A stretch of DNA of 64,000 nt from Hypericum androsaemum. Taxonomy: Eukaryota > Streptophyta > Magnoliopsida > Malpighiales > Hypericaceae. The position numbers and the translations under genes are program-made. Below are positions 1 to 11,599 of the stretch, piece after piece (the first letter of the stretch is position 1; every line of letters starts with the position of its first letter). The notes beneath the pieces are model-generated. The model was not told the origin of the DNA, made no database searches, and worked only from the letters and a program-made list of their open reading frames with translations. The DNA is taken from contig OZ023192.1 of assembly GCA_963995505.1 (NCBI GenBank), positions 2,711,001 to 2,775,000 on the forward strand, in the 5' to 3' direction.

Positions 1-1087
1 GGGAAAAAGATGTTAAGGATAAATTAATTTCTGCTGGAAATTGGAAGACGCAAAAGGGTCAACAAGTGAAAAAGAAAGAAGGCAACAATTAATTTTGTGA
101 TGTCTATAAGGGTATATCTACCAAACAAATTTAGACATAATGGTGCCAGGCTAAACAGTCCACTTTTACTAACTAATTACGTGCAGGAAAAATGCCATGT
201 CTTAAAAGAAAATAACTCAAAAATAAAAGTAAGTTCTGTGTGGACGGGAAAAAATGTCATCTTACGTTGAATTGGCCACTGGATCCTCCGTTTAATGGAC
301 TTGACTGGCTTCTATTGAGTCAGGCCCATCCTCTGTAACTGATTGTAAGCCCAAGACGCACAGTCGCACTAAAAGTTCTCTGCCTCTCTCTCTTCAATTT
401 TCCTAACCCCAACATTACCAAACCTAAAAAAGATTCCAAGTCCCAAAATCCCTTATCAGCGCACATCTGGCTCTCTCTCTCTCTGCCCCCCAAAATCCCT
501 TACCAAACCTCTAGCTCTCTTCCGATCTCTGGTGTCAGTGGGTATGTTCTTTTACTGTCTTTTTGTTGAATTTAGGGCATCTGATGATTACTTACCCCTT
601 CCAATGTTCTTTTATTGTCCCCCAATTTTCCAGGTTTTCATGCACGTACTTAATTAATGCGAAATCATAATATTTAATGAACACATCATTAAATCGAAAT
701 AGTCATATTAAATGATTTACCTCTTGAAGCGCATTCCGTTCTTCGAGAGGTATGTCACAGGATCGAGGGAGGCTTATCACTGGTCGTCCTCGCTCACGTA
801 TTCAAAACGGGGATTGAATTTCACCGCCTAAAATTCTTGAGAATTTCCTGGAGAAAAAACTAAGTTTTTTTTCTCTGTGAGTATGTTTGTGAGTTTCTTC
901 TCTATCTCCCAATAAAAATCACTATTACATATTTAATAAGAATTATCAGGGAGGAGAGAGAGGGTGGGAGAGTTATCACGTATAATCATTCAATATGATT
1001 TAATAATTTACATCTATAAAAGTAATATATACTTTCATCACACATCTCAAAGGAACTAAAAAGCCTGACCCTAAAAATTTATTAAGG
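1..1087. other. Intergenic, no gene seen
   Basis: AT-rich sequence with a CT-rich stretch around 361-545 that resembles a plant 5' untranslated leader. I see no ORF or transposon end that can be supported. It is the upstream region of the O-methyltransferase pseudogene. Confidence 0.4.
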
Positions 1088-2514
1088 ATGAATATTTATG
1101 AGCAAGGTGGGAACGACGAGACAAAAGAGCTACTTCAGGCTCAAACCCATGTATGGAATCAACTGCTTAGCTTCATAAAATCCATGTCCCTAAAATGCGC
1201 AGTTCAGCTTGGGATCTCAGACATAATCCACAAACATGGCAAGCCCATGTCTCCTTCCCAACTCGCCACTGCCCTAGCCATCCACCCCTCCAAAGCCCCT
1301 CGAGTCCACCGCCTCATGCGCTTCCTAGTTCCTCCGGCTTCTTTAAACACGAAAACCTAGTCGACACGAAGGAAGAAGACGGCCATGGCACCAAAAAAGG
1401 GTACGTTCTAACGGGGGCTTCTAGACTTTTATTGATGGATAACCCTTTAAGTGCAGCGCCTAATGCGTTCTTAGTGCTCGTCCCAAATATGTTTGAGTTA
1501 TGGCAGCACCTTCACCTTTGGTTCCGGAACGATGATCTTACGCCATTCCACACGGCTCATGGCATCTCGATGTTCGAGTTTTTTAGTCAGGAGCCGAGTG
1601 TTGGCAACTTGTTTAATGAAGCAAAGGCTAGTGATTCCCGACTGGTGGCGCACGTACTCATTAAAAAATTCAAAGGCATGTTTGAAGGGATGAAGTCTTT
1701 GATCGATGTGGGTGGTGGCACCGGAACTACGGCCATGGCGTTGGCCGGTGCGTTCCCGAATCTGACATGTATTGTGCTTGATCTCCCTCATATAGTTGCC
1801 GGTTTGGAGGATACTAAGAACTTGAGATTTGTTGGAGGTGACATGTTTGAGTGGCCTCCTGCGGATGCTGTTATGTTGAAGGAATATATACTCGACTTGG
1901 TCAAAAAATTTACGATGTTGATGGTACCGACATAGATATCACTTGTTATATTCATAGATGGTGTTTAATTTCTATATTCTAGATTTAAATTTATAAAATT
2001 TTCGTTGGTTCATAGTTTGCCACTTGGTAGTTTCTCACCATCAAAGTAGGATTACTTATTGGAATGGTTATCCACAGGTACTTTTAAGTAGTGTAAGTCT
2101 TGAGTCCTAATCCATTTTGTTATGAAAACATTGCTTATTTGCTTATAAAAGAATAAAATTTACTGAATATATGGTTTTTCCGTTGATAATCTCAACCAGT
2201 GGATTCTAATGACTGGGATGACGAAGAGTGTGTATAGATACTCAAGCACAGCAAAGAATCGGTGAAGGACAACGAGGGAGGAAAGGTGATCGTGATAGAT
2301 ATGGTGTTGGGCATCAAAATTGGAGACAACAACAATAGTGACAAGCGAGCTGAAACACAACTCTCCTTTGACTTGCTTGTGATGACTCTACTCTCCGGCC
2401 GGCCGAGAGAGAACCGAGAAAGAATGGGCTAAACTTGTTGATGAGGCCGGCTACAGCCGATATAAAATAAGTAACGTCTTGGGTCTTAAATCTATTATCG
2501 AGTTATTTCCTTAG
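1088..2514 (+). pseudogene. Plant O-methyltransferase pseudogene (isoflavone/resveratrol OMT-like)
   Basis: Remnant of a SAM-dependent small-molecule O-methyltransferase, a cytosolic enzyme that methylates phenolic hydroxyls. Exon 1 (1088 to about 1881) has the N-terminal dimerisation region (QTHVWNQLLSFIKSMSLKCA), a frameshift near 1325-1340, then the SAM-binding motif LIDVGGGTGTTAMAL near 1693-1740 and FVGGDMFEWPPADAVMLK. The expected donor after that Lys codon reads GA instead of GT. Exon 2 starts after the acceptor at 2198-2199 and runs to the stop at 2512-2514, ending KSIIELFP. In exon 2 the WILHDW motif with the catalytic His has lost one base, an in-frame TAG follows shortly, and a further frameshift lies near 2425. 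The intron of about 0.3 kb is at the usual family position. All landmarks are present but the gene cannot make enzyme. Confidence 0.9.
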
Positions 2515-3669
2515 GACAAGTTACGAGTCGCTTTTTCGGAGGACTGTATCTGTCACGAAAAATCAAAAGACGTAGCAAAAGATCAAGAGAAAACGACCCG
2601 TGACACTTGAAGTATGCACAATTCTACTTATTATAATTTTTTTATATAAGTTTCTACTTGTTACTATTTAGGATGCTTTTAAGGTCATCATCCGTCAAGA
2701 TGCTGCTTTTAAGTTCCAATTTGATTCCTTCGGACTAAACGGGCTTAGATGCAAAATTGTGCGAGGGAGCAAAGACAGATCACAGGGGCTAGAGTCCAAC
2801 ATTCAAGTTTCTACCAGCATGCGAAGATAAATTACTGATCTTCTCATGGGGATTCTTTAGTTCTTACCAGCTGGCCTTTCTTCTTTGCCTAGATGTCGGG
2901 CCTGGACGCGCTGGGGCGATCAATGGGCTTGGGTAGATGTAATGAGACAAGGCAAAAACGTTCTGTGTCGTTTTGGTTTTCAAAGGTTTTTAGATTAAGG
3001 GCCTGTTTCTTAAGAAGAGAATAGGGCCTGTTGGCTATGTGATTTCTATTGCAATTGCAAAATGGGTTCAATTTCTGTAGAAATCTAAGTCAATCTATAT
3101 GTAACCTGGAGTCGGAAAAGAACTTATTACTCATAGTATTATCAACAACACTCTTTCTTTAATACAGTTTTTTCTCAATTGATTTTGTTGGTTAGTCTAT
3201 CAAAATTTTGAAGAGATTGGCGATTGCTAGTAGGCGAGTTGTCCTTTCGCACTCTTTCTTAATAAAATATACTGTTTCAAAAAAAGTAAGATAATTCGAA
3301 TTTACTATTTTACTATTTGAATTGAATTTGAATCAAAAAATTAGGATAATCAAAATTCAAATACAAAATTATCTAAAATTGGATATTGAATGATATGCTC
3401 ACCCTTATTTATTGCAATAAAATGAGTAAAATTCGAAGGAAATTAACGTTGCCGAAATGGATTTTGTTGACCCGTGGATCACCCGATTAAGCCATCATCC
3501 AAGTTTGAGTGGAAAAACGACTCGGAGTCGGTCCCTGGCTTAAATTGACGTAACATAAAATTGATTAGTTCAAAAGCGTCATGGAGAGCAATAAAAAAGT
3601 GAATCAAAATTCCAAAAAGAAAAATATATGTGAATCAAAATCCCTAACGACTCTGACTTACTGGAATAT
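2515..3669. other. Intergenic with AT-rich transposon-like fragment
   Basis: No gene is supported. Positions about 3285-3410 are a stretch of AATTTGAATC-type repeats ending in a TGCTCACCCTTA edge. On the other strand this reads TAAGGGTGAGCA, similar to the edge of the element at 23805-24538. It is probably a piece of a hAT-like non-autonomous transposon. Confidence 0.3.
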
Positions 3670-3704
3670 AAGCCCTAATTTCCGAGTAAAACAAAAACCC
3701 TAAG
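3670..3704 (+). promoter_or_regulatory. Telo-box-like pair upstream of F-box gene 1
   Basis: Two CCCTAA-containing motifs (GCCCTAATT at 3671-3680, AAAAACCCTAAG at 3693-3704) lie 40-75 bases before the start codon. The same spacing and flanks recur before the other F-box copies. AAACCCTA is the plant telo-box, a known site of translation-related and developmental promoters; its use here is inferred from conservation between copies. Confidence 0.45.
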
Positions 3705-3744
3705 CCACTTCTCTCCTAATTTCCAGATTTTCTCTATCGACGGC

Positions 3745-4920
3745 ATGTCGAAGCCCTACATCCCTCAAGACGTCCGGGCCGAGATCCTCCTAAGGCTACC
3801 CGTCGAGTCGATCCTCAGGTTCAGGTGCGTCTCCAAGTCATGGAACACTCTGATTTCTAGCTCTTCTTTTATTACAACCCAAACCCACTTCGCCACCAAC
3901 CTCACTAGAAAAACAAACCTGCTCTTACATGCTGCCTTCCATGAAGACGATCCAGACAACTCCAACTTCTCCTTGAGATTAACCGATCAGTCGGTAGGCG
4001 AACACAGAAAGTTGGGCATCCTTCTGAAGGGTCCCTATGTCTACGTCGATGGCTTGTGTCATGGGCTGGTATGTTTGACCAGTGAAGATGTTAGGGAGGG
4101 GCCTAACATAAGTACTTGCTGCTACAAGATTAAAACAAGTGTTATATGGAACCCTACGTTAGGGATATCTCTAGCACTTCCTGAACCTAAGACAACTCAT
4201 TATTGCTCTCATGTTGTTGTTGGCTTCGGATTTGATAGAAAAAGAATCGACTACAAGGTTATTAGGATCCCGAATTCATGTGATTGTGGTTCAATTGTTT
4301 CTAGGCCTAGGCAATACGAGGTATTTGAGTTGAGCCGAAACGCTTGGAGGGTTGCTACTCCTAGCATATTTCTTCCTGATTTGCGTAATTTATCAGCGAT
4401 TTTCCTAAACGGATCAGTCCACTGGATCAGTCAACAGGATCCATGTACCATTGTTGCATTTAATTTTGAAGACGAGGCGTTTCTGGAAATGAATATGCCG
4501 GACGAACTGAATGTCTTGAGCTGGCTACGGATTGTGGTGAAAGAGAGACGATACTTATCAGCAATAGATTATGATGAACCCTCCCATCATAATGCATATT
4601 GGAATGTATGGGTGATGAAAGACTACGGCGTGGAGGAATCATGGACCAAGTTGTTCACCATCCATGAGTCGGGAAGATATCTTTCCTTGAAACCGGTCGG
4701 TTTCAAGACAAATGGTGAATTGCTTGTAATGAAGGATGATATGCTGGTATCCTATGATTGTGGCAATACAGTGACGCGTGTTTGGAACAACGACTACGGT
4801 TACATTACATTTGTAGGCGAGCATACGGAAACTTTAGCTCTACTTCAAGTTCCTGGTGGAGACATGAGTCACATGACACATAAGGTACAAGAAGCGGGCT
4901 CCAGAAATTATGAATATTGA
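3745..4920 (+). CDS. F-box/FBA protein, copy 1 (intact)
   Basis: An intact single-exon ORF of 391 residues. The N-terminal F-box (about residues 5-45, IPQDVRAEILLRLPVESILR followed by FRCVSKSWNTLI) should bind SKP1 in an SCF ubiquitin ligase. The rest fits the F-box-associated type 1 domain, which selects the substrate: WNPTLGISLALP near 135, GFGFDRKRIDYKVIRIP near 155, YEVFELSRNAWRV near 190 and the LNGSVHWI motif near 220. The length is normal for the F-box/kelch-repeat At3g06240-like group. The start ATG lies in the same leader context as in the other copies, just after the telo-box pair. It is one of two unbroken genes in this F-box cluster. The substrate is unknown, and neither an S-locus nor a defence role can be read from sequence. 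Confidence 0.92.
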   Translation: MSKPYIPQDVRAEILLRLPVESILRFRCVSKSWNTLISSSSFITTQTHFATNLTRKTNLLLHAAFHEDDPDNSNFSLRLTDQSVGEHRKLGILLKGPYVYVDGLCHGLVCLTSEDVREGPNISTCCYKIKTSVIWNPTLGISLALPEPKTTHYCSHVVVGFGFDRKRIDYKVIRIPNSCDCGSIVSRPRQYEVFELSRNAWRVATPSIFLPDLRNLSAIFLNGSVHWISQQDPCTIVAFNFEDEAFLEMNMPDELNVLSWLRIVVKERRYLSAIDYDEPSHHNAYWNVWVMKDYGVEESWTKLFTIHESGRYLSLKPVGFKTNGELLVMKDDMLVSYDCGNTVTRVWNNDYGYITFVGEHTETLALLQVPGGDMSHMTHKVQEAGSRNYEY

Positions 4921-5317
4921 TTGCTCCGTAGAAATAACACTGGAATCGAAAAAATTCATTGTTCATTTCGACCGAATGAATAAGGATTTTTGTTTTTGAT
5001 TTTAGCTAGCTTGCGTAGGACATTTAACCAATAATAGCAATGTGGATTCATGGACCTGTCACAAATATGGTTGAATTTTCTTGGTGTTTCTCTCGGTAAT
5101 GTAAGAATCCTTTTGGCATTAGGTGCTACTTTCATAAACTATTGGCCGAATTCGATCTGTTTCTTGTGAGTGTATGCTTGAAACTGTATTATTAATCGGC
5201 TCTTTCGTGGGACGAATATTGACTCATATTTATCTCTCGAATGTGACGATTGGCAAATCGGAGATTGCTGTTTTTCTTGAACGATTTCCTGTGCAGTTTT
5301 GTTCTGGTATACTTTTT

Positions 5318-5578
5318 ACCCACACGAGAAGTAGCTAATTAGTAGGAATGTAGCCTGATGTTAACCTAAAAAAATCCGCGATCACGCGCTAGCTCGTGAT
5401 ACATCACGCTTTACCGTTGAATTCGCCAAGAAGGTCGCCTTTATACTCAGCCAAGTAGCTAGCCCTCAAATCTACCGCATTCAAATAAGTGTAGGCAATG
5501 TCATTGCTTCCCTAGTCATCAACGTACAAGTAAACTGCTTTCTCAAGGTCGGCTCCGAGTTCTGTTGGAATTGGATCC
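5318..5578 (-). pseudogene. Plant basic secretory protein (BSP) remnant, copy 1
   Basis: On the minus strand one frame reads AVYLYVDD, stop, then NDIAYTYLNAVDLRASYLAE and KGDLLGEFNG, followed after two further stops by VIADFFRLTSGYIPTN. These match in order the N-terminal and central parts of plant basic secretory proteins (PF04450, putative secreted zinc proteases linked to defence). The segment that should hold the HExxH-like zinc motif is deleted. It lies about 400 bases downstream of F-box copy 1, convergent with it, and is mirrored by a second BSP remnant after F-box copy 3. Clearly dead. Confidence 0.65.
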
Positions 5579-7335
5579 ATATGAGGCTGGGTTTTGAATC
5601 GATGTAAAATTTTAATGCATGCACCTACATTTACAGAGTTAATTCACAGGCTACGATTTCTGGAAACTTAAGTAGCACATGTTTAAATATGCAGGCCAAA
5701 TAATTTCTTGGAAAGAGATTAAATTACTGAAAGAACAAAACTTAAAAAGTTTGGTTCTGTTGATCCCTGCAGTTTATGATGATTTGGTTTCGAATTTCGA
5801 CTCTTTGGATGTTTGACTACGACTTTTAAAATATCTACATCTGATTCAAATTTTCAGAAATTTGATCATGGTTTAAGATACCATGTACTAATTTTCCAAA
5901 TTTTGAAATACATTGCACCCGTACTATTTGATACTTTGCACTGGTATTTGACCCTTCTATAAATTCCCGAAAACTCACTTTATTTTTTCAAATCAATGTC
6001 AATGCGTTTTACATAATTTATCTAGAGATTGTCTTGCCGCAATTGCTTGAGATCATCTAAAGCTTTATCTAAAGCTTTATCTAAAGCTTCATGGCCAAGA
6101 CAAAAGAAACAACAAGCAAAAATGGCCACCATGTAGTACAATCATCTCATTTATCGGCGAAGTCAAAGCTTAAGCCATCTGTCAACATGCAACAACCACA
6201 TCATTCAACAACAGAGGAACTCAGGATTTAACAAACTACAAGCTATATTGATCTGAACCTGTTTGAAGACATTTTACTAGATGACAAGTAGTTCCAGCCA
6301 CTAATCTGCTTCTTTCCTGGTTGAAGAGATGATACTACGTCTCTGTTCCCACCCGTGTTTGAGTTCGCATTCATCAACAACCATCGAAAGGAAGTCCGCG
6401 AACCGGAATTGAGCCAAAGCTAGAGAAAACGTCTACAGAGAACGGTGAAATTGCATCAATGTTTACCTGTTCAGATGGAAAACTTCACGGTGGCGGGAGT
6501 AGCCAAGATCGTAAGTTTGTCGCACTTGGAGTATCTTTTAATGCTCTCAGGAAGATTCGATTACATGGTGAAGATGGAGACCATGGAATTTTCTGGATGT
6601 GAAAATTACTTGGTAGATGAAGAGTTATTGGAAAATATTTACATGGCTTTATGAGGGTGGTTCAACTACCTTTGGTTTTGGGGTGTAGGGGAGGAGAAGA
6701 ATTCTGATGGTTCAAGTGTTTTGGGTCGTTTGCTGGGCCTCGTATTTGTGTTGGGCTCCTTGGGTTTCCGTTATTCTTCTAGCGTTTTTGGACTATTTAT
6801 ATTGTTTCTAGACTTGTCTATATTTGCCTTGTTTACTATGTTTCACGTGGTCAATGAGGTAAATTTGGACCTTATGTAATTAAACACTGAAAATGAACTT
6901 TGTCGTTGTGGTGTTATCGACTGCACTTTTTCCCTGCTATAGTTTTTTCCAATTAGATTTTACTACATCAAGTTCTTGAAGAGGCCGGCGGCTCCAAGAT
7001 TTTTTTTTTGAAAGGTAAATATTATACCGAGTTACAATGTCAATAATTCAACCCTTGACCTCCTTGAAGTTAAGCAACGCCTATGCCGCTAGGCCAAATG
7101 CCCGTTAGCTAGCCCATAATATAAGTACAGCTTGATATGTTTCTTTCGGCGACTCCGAGATTACAAGTTCTTGTTTCGACATATATTATCAATAAAAATT
7201 TAACAATTTCAAAAAAAAATTGCTTGAGATCATCGTACTCAACGCACAATTAGTCTAGCCCATGATATAAGTACAACTTGATATGTTTCTTTCGGCCCAC
7301 GTTTGGCTCTTTAACTACTCCTACTTAATGAGATG
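5579..7335. other. Intergenic, no recognised gene
   Basis: Contains a short imperfect repeat of a 12-mer (AAAGCTTTATCT, 6058-6090) and a more GC-balanced stretch at about 6340-6870 with two overlapping short open frames that I do not recognise. From about 7240 the sequence is the F-box promoter module shared with other copies (ACAATTAGTCTAGCCC). Confidence 0.35.
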
Positions 7336-7371
7336 AAAAACCCTAATCTCTTATTAGAACAAAACCCCTAA
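7336..7371 (+). promoter_or_regulatory. Telo-box pair upstream of F-box gene 2
   Basis: AAAAACCCTAAT (7336-7347) and AAAACCCCTAAG (7360-7371), at nearly the same spacing as before copies 3 and 4, about 40-75 bases before the ATG. Confidence 0.45.
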
Positions 7372-7412
7372 GCCGCTGCTATCATATTTTCCAGATTTTA
7401 TCTAGCGACAAC

Positions 7413-8489
7413 ATGTCCAACCCCTACATCCCTAGAGACGTAGTGATCAAGATCCTCGTAAGGCTACCCGTCAAGTCAAACGTCAGGTTCAGGTGCGTCT
7501 CAAAGTCATGGAATTCTCTGATTTCTAGCGCTTCTTTTATTTCCACCCACATTCACTTCGCTAGAAACACCAACATACTCTTACTGGGCGATTGGGATAA
7601 CTGTACCTTGAAATTCGGTGATAAGCCAATGGGCGAATACAAGAAGTTGGGCATACCTCAGATTGGTTTCGGCGTCCAGGTTCACGGATCTTGTCATGGG
7701 TTGATATGTTTGTCTAGTGAACACCCGATTGAAACAATTATTATATGGAACCCTGTGTTAAGGATATCTCTACAACTTCCTGAATTCAGTTTGAAGACAC
7801 CCGATTGTTACCCTGATACTGCTGCTTTCGGATTTGATGCTAAAAGAAACGATTACAAGGTTATTAGGATCCCGTATCCATGTTTTGATGTTCCTAGGCA
7901 ATGCGAGGTATTTGAGTTGAGTCAAAATGCTTGGAAGATTGTTACTCCTAACAAATTTCCTCCTGATCTGTGCGACTTTCCACCGGTTTATTTGAACAGA
8001 TCGGCCCACTGGATTAGTGAATTGGCCACCATTGTTGCATTCGATTTCATAGACGAGGAATTTCTAGAAATGAATTTGCCGGGTGCATTGAAGACCTTTG
8101 AGTATGTAAAGATTGTGGTGAAAGAGAGCCGATACTTATCAGCAATAGATTATTATTATTATCCCTATGAAGACAATGGGGCAATACGTATTTGGGTGAT
8201 GAAAGAGTACGGCGTGGAGGAATCATGGTCTAAGTTGTTCACCATTCACGAACCGGTAGTGGGGATTCCCCTGGAACCAATTTGTTTTAGGACAAATGGA
8301 GAATTGCTTGTCAGGACGGGGGATGGTATGGTGGTTTCCTATGATTGTAGCACCAATACAGAGACGTGTATGGGGGATAGTTTCATTCAATTTGCGGTTG
8401 AACATACGGAAACTTTAGCTCTACTTCAAGTTCCTGGGACATCAGAAATTAAGTACAGGAAGCGGACTCTGAAAAAATTTAACTATTGA
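7413..8489 (+). CDS. F-box/FBA protein, copy 2 (intact)
   Basis: An intact single-exon ORF of 358 residues with an F-box at about residues 5-45 (IPRDVVIKILVRLPVKSNVR, then FRCVSKSWNSLI) and an FBA type 1 region: WNPVLRISLQLP, AFGFDAKRNDYKVIRIP, CEVFELSQNAWKIVTP and LNRSAHWI. It is expected to act as the substrate adaptor of an SCF ubiquitin ligase. It is shorter than copy 1, mainly through a compact loop before the first FBA strand and a diverged C-terminus (KYRKRTLKKFNY in place of the EAGS-NYEY end of copies 1 and 3). That could mark a shifted or alternative 3' end. Leader and telo-box context match the other copies. Confidence 0.92.
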   Translation: MSNPYIPRDVVIKILVRLPVKSNVRFRCVSKSWNSLISSASFISTHIHFARNTNILLLGDWDNCTLKFGDKPMGEYKKLGIPQIGFGVQVHGSCHGLICLSSEHPIETIIIWNPVLRISLQLPEFSLKTPDCYPDTAAFGFDAKRNDYKVIRIPYPCFDVPRQCEVFELSQNAWKIVTPNKFPPDLCDFPPVYLNRSAHWISELATIVAFDFIDEEFLEMNLPGALKTFEYVKIVVKESRYLSAIDYYYYPYEDNGAIRIWVMKEYGVEESWSKLFTIHEPVVGIPLEPICFRTNGELLVRTGDGMVVSYDCSTNTETCMGDSFIQFAVEHTETLALLQVPGTSEIKYRKRTLKKFNY

Positions 8490-8984
8490 TGAGTTACCCT
8501 GAATATCGGTCAATTATGCTTAATTGTGCTTTTGGCTATTCCCGGTTGTTATTATGCAATATCAAGTTCTATAACAGAGTTTGTCTATATACTCTCTCTC
8601 CTATCTCACCGTGTACACTGTACACCACCATTACTCTGATGTGAGTTCGTATGTTGAAATTACTTTGGAATTGGATTTGAATAGCTTCCTGATACATTCC
8701 TAATTTGGATTAGAATTGCTCCGTAAAATTCTTTCATTTATGTACTGCTCGAACTTATATTAAAGCTGCCCAGATTTCACGCATGAAGAGAATATACTGT
8801 TCAGCATAGAAACAGGGTCGCCTGTCATGTGGAATACGTCCTTAGTCCTGATCTTGCTCGAAAGATTAGAGATATATGCACAAACAGTGTATCACATACT
8901 AGAAAGTTTTATTTTTTATACATCTGAACTTTTACAAACTTCTGATATTACTCCCACTAAATTACATATTGTCCAAGGATTGCA
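8490..8984. other. 3' flank of F-box 2, no gene seen
   Basis: AT-rich sequence with no supported gene. Short open frames here are not family-like. Confidence 0.35.
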
Positions 8985-9300
8985 GCATTGGCTCATGAAA
9001 ATTCTTTGCTGTCAAAAGAGTTTTGGACTGGTTTCCAGTTGGTTGTTGGTATGGGCGATCGCTTCCTATTTTGGTTTGATCTGTGGTTTGATTACCATTG
9101 AAGGATGCTTGTCCACACTTGTTCTCTCTCTCCTCGCAGAAAACCTTTTCAACCCTCGATTGCGGGAGATGGGTTGGGAATTGGGAGTGGCGACTGATGT
9201 GGGAGCGCCCCTTGTTCAATTGGGAAGCTGAAAAGCTCTCCTCACTGTTAGGCCGCTTGTCCTCAGCTGCTCCAACACGTACAGGTTCAGACAAGATTAT
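8985..9300 (+). mobile_element. LINE (L1-type) ORF2 C-terminal fragment
   Basis: Two overlapping frames together read like the region after the reverse transcriptase of plant L1 elements. One frame has GMGDRFLFWFDLW (family pattern: G-G-x-x-x-x-FW-D-W). Another has CPHLFSLSS then NWEWRLMWERPLFNWEAEKL and SSLLG. At least one frameshift and internal stops break it. No 3' tail or target duplication could be located, so this is a truncated, decayed piece. Confidence 0.55.
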
Positions 9301-9404
9301 TAGGAGTCATGATTCGAACAATGAATTCAGTAATCGCTCCTTCCGTTCAAGGGTTATCTACTATTTGCATCCAAGAAGCGACCTCACTGCCTTGTGAAGT
9401 GATG

Positions 9405-9760
9405 AGAAGAGGCCGATGCGCCAATTGGGAGAAGGTCATCTAGTGACGAGAGACGAGAACCGATTGGTGAAGATGGTCACCTAGTGACGGGTGATAAGTG
9501 CGTGAAGAGAAGGTCATCTAGTGAAGGATGATAAGCAACAAAGTGAAGAAGGTCATCAAGTGAATGGTGACAAGTAATGAGAATCATCTAGTGAAAGATG
9601 GTTCGTGTTGAGCCAATCTCCGGATGGGAGATTGCCTAGTGACAAGTGATTGAAGATGTGGTAAGTCTCCGGGTCGGAAATTGGCAAGTAAAGAAGACGG
9701 TGACCTAGTGACGGGTGGTTCGTGTGGAGGTCAGTCTCCAGATGGGAGATTATTGGGTAT
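9405..9760. repeat. Degenerate short repeats (GGTCATCTAGTGA type)
   Basis: The motif GAAGGTCATCTAGTGA or close variants recurs at about 9432, 9470, 9510, 9548 and 9585. A second motif (TCTCCGGATGGGAGATT type) recurs at about 9620, 9670 and 9735. The repeats are too diverged for a clean period. Probably the interior or leader of an old retroelement ending in the LTR-like sequence that follows. Confidence 0.45.
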
Positions 9761-9820
9761 GGAGTCTGAGTCTGAGTGCGAGTGGAGCATTCAGATTGGC
9801 CGAGTGAAAGCCTTGTGGAT

Positions 9821-9880
9821 GGCTCGACTGGAGAGCAAGAGGAGTCAAGTGGCTCGACTGGAGAGCAAGAGGAGTCAAGT
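9821..9880. repeat. 30-bp direct tandem duplication
   Basis: Two exact adjacent copies of a 30-base unit beginning GGCTCGACTGGAGAGCAAGA, with a partial third copy from 9881. Confidence 0.85.
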
Positions 9881-9989
9881 GGCTCAAGTGAAGAGCCTCC
9901 TGGACAGTTTGGGAGATTATCAGATTGAATTTGGTGCCTGAGAACGCTCGTGGGATCAATCGGATCGAGAAACAGAGGCCGGGATGCGA

Positions 9990-10560
9990 GACAAAGAAAT
10001 AAAGGCAAAGAGGAGCTGGTGACCCGGCGGTCACTAGGTAGGGCGGTAGCCGCCGCCTTTGGGAGTTTCATGTAGACCCGGTGCACGCCCAGTCCCTTGA
10101 TGGACGCCGGCCTGCACAGGGGTTTGGGCAATTTTGCCTAAAATTATCTTTCCCGACTCCAAATAGTTCTCTAGGATTTATGGTATTATAAATATCCTCC
10201 TTGGCTTCATTTGAGGTGTGCGTTGCCCCAGATTTCTCCCAAGAACTCCAAGAGAAGGAGAGGGGTGAAAAGAGAGAGAAGAGGAGAGAAAAGTGATATT
10301 GAGTGAGCCAAGAGTTCTGGCATCCATTGTATACGAGCGAGTGATTCTCCGTGTGAATATATAGTAGAATCTCTCCTAGCTTGGCACGCCCTCGGACGTA
10401 GATCATTGAGGATCAAACTGGGTGAACAAATCTTGTGTCCCACTTTGTGCATCCGTTTATGTTTTATGTTTTCAATCTTCTCATTATGTTCGTGGGTCTT
10501 GCTCTTGTGAGTTTCTGTTGCGTTGATTGGGCTCCCATGGGTGAATCCATTTTTTTTCCA
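9990..10560 (+). mobile_element. Copia-type LTR, solo or truncated (putative)
   Basis: The order of signals is that of a Copia LTR: a TATA-like ATTATAAATATCC at about 10189-10201, a purine-rich leader, then CTCGGACGTAGATCATTGAG (about 10391-10410) and CTTGTGTCCCACTTTGTGC (about 10434-10452). This resembles the R/U5 region of many plant Copia LTRs. No primer-binding site follows and no partner LTR is seen. The 3' boundary abuts the NPF fragment array. Confidence 0.45.
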
Positions 10561-10843
10561 ACACCACTTTCCTTGCTCTTATTATCTAGTTTGTTATCAG
10601 TTGCCTTTCTTTGAAACAACATTCAGCATTTTTAGGCTAACTACTCCCACGTGAAAATCGTAGCTCCACACACTCTATAAAAATTGGTGTGCCAAATTCG
10701 CTGTCCCGAATTATACACACACACACTCTCTTCCCCGACACCCACACATGCCTCCTCGTCTATAACAAGTCTAACTTCCATAAAATATCTTATACTATGT
10801 ACTTAATATTATAAATTCTAAAAAAATACTTTATATTATAATA

Positions 10844-11290
10844 GGTGACTAATACGCTCCGAAGAAGGGAAAGAAACCGTTGAAGCCGCTCCATATGTTG
10901 ACAACATAAATAGCTGCATCTTTGTCCATGTGATAGACTTCCATGAAGAACCTAATAAAGGTGACTAATATTCCGGCCAATGCCAACCTCTTAGACATCA
11001 CAATTCGTGCCATTAATAAAGGGATGTTAGAATTTTATCAAATATAAAATATGGTTACGGATTTGAGAACTTTGATTATCGAGGATAAAGAGAATCGCTC
11101 TCCGTCTGGCTTTCTCCTCTCATTCCTGACGTATTCTAACGTATTCCATTTGTAAGATTTGAGATTGCACAATTGCTCCCCTTCTGAAGATTTTTTCAGA
11201 GGATTTTTGTGGGGAGATTTTTTCAGAGGATTTTTGTGGGGACAATTATGGATACATTTTTTCAGAGAAACTTTTCGTCCCTTATATAGG
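10844..11290 (-). pseudogene. NPF fragment unit 1
   Basis: TATA at about 11281, exon 1 from the ATG at 11149 to about 11080, exon 2 about 11006-10844. Exon 1 has a TGA in its tenth codon region, the donor GT is changed to AT, and the acceptor AG is changed to CG. Confidence 0.7.
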
Positions 11291-11599
11291 GGGCCTGGGG
11301 CCAAGATTTTATTTTTAGGTATGTCGAATATAGTAAAAAATAACATTCAGTTACCTTTCTTTGAAACAACATTTAGCTTTTTTAGGCTAACTACTCCTAT
11401 GTGAATGTCGTAGTTCCACACACTCTATAGAAATTGGTGTGCCGAATTTAATGTCCGGAATTATACACACATTCTCTCTCTTCCCCGACACCCACCCGCC
11501 CACATCTCCTTGTCTATACCAAGTCTAACTTCCATGAAATACCTTACATTATATACTTTATATTATAAATTATTTAAAAATACTTTATAGAATACAAGG

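Noticed and set aside
6340..6870. Short ORFs at 6445-6654 and in the overlapping frame
   Set aside because: No family resemblance, no paired splice sites, and two frames equally open. Left as unrecognised intergenic sequence.
9556..10131. 191-codon Ser/Leu-rich minus-strand ORF
   Set aside because: It overlaps the short degenerate repeats and the 30-bp tandem duplication, which explain its repeated residues.
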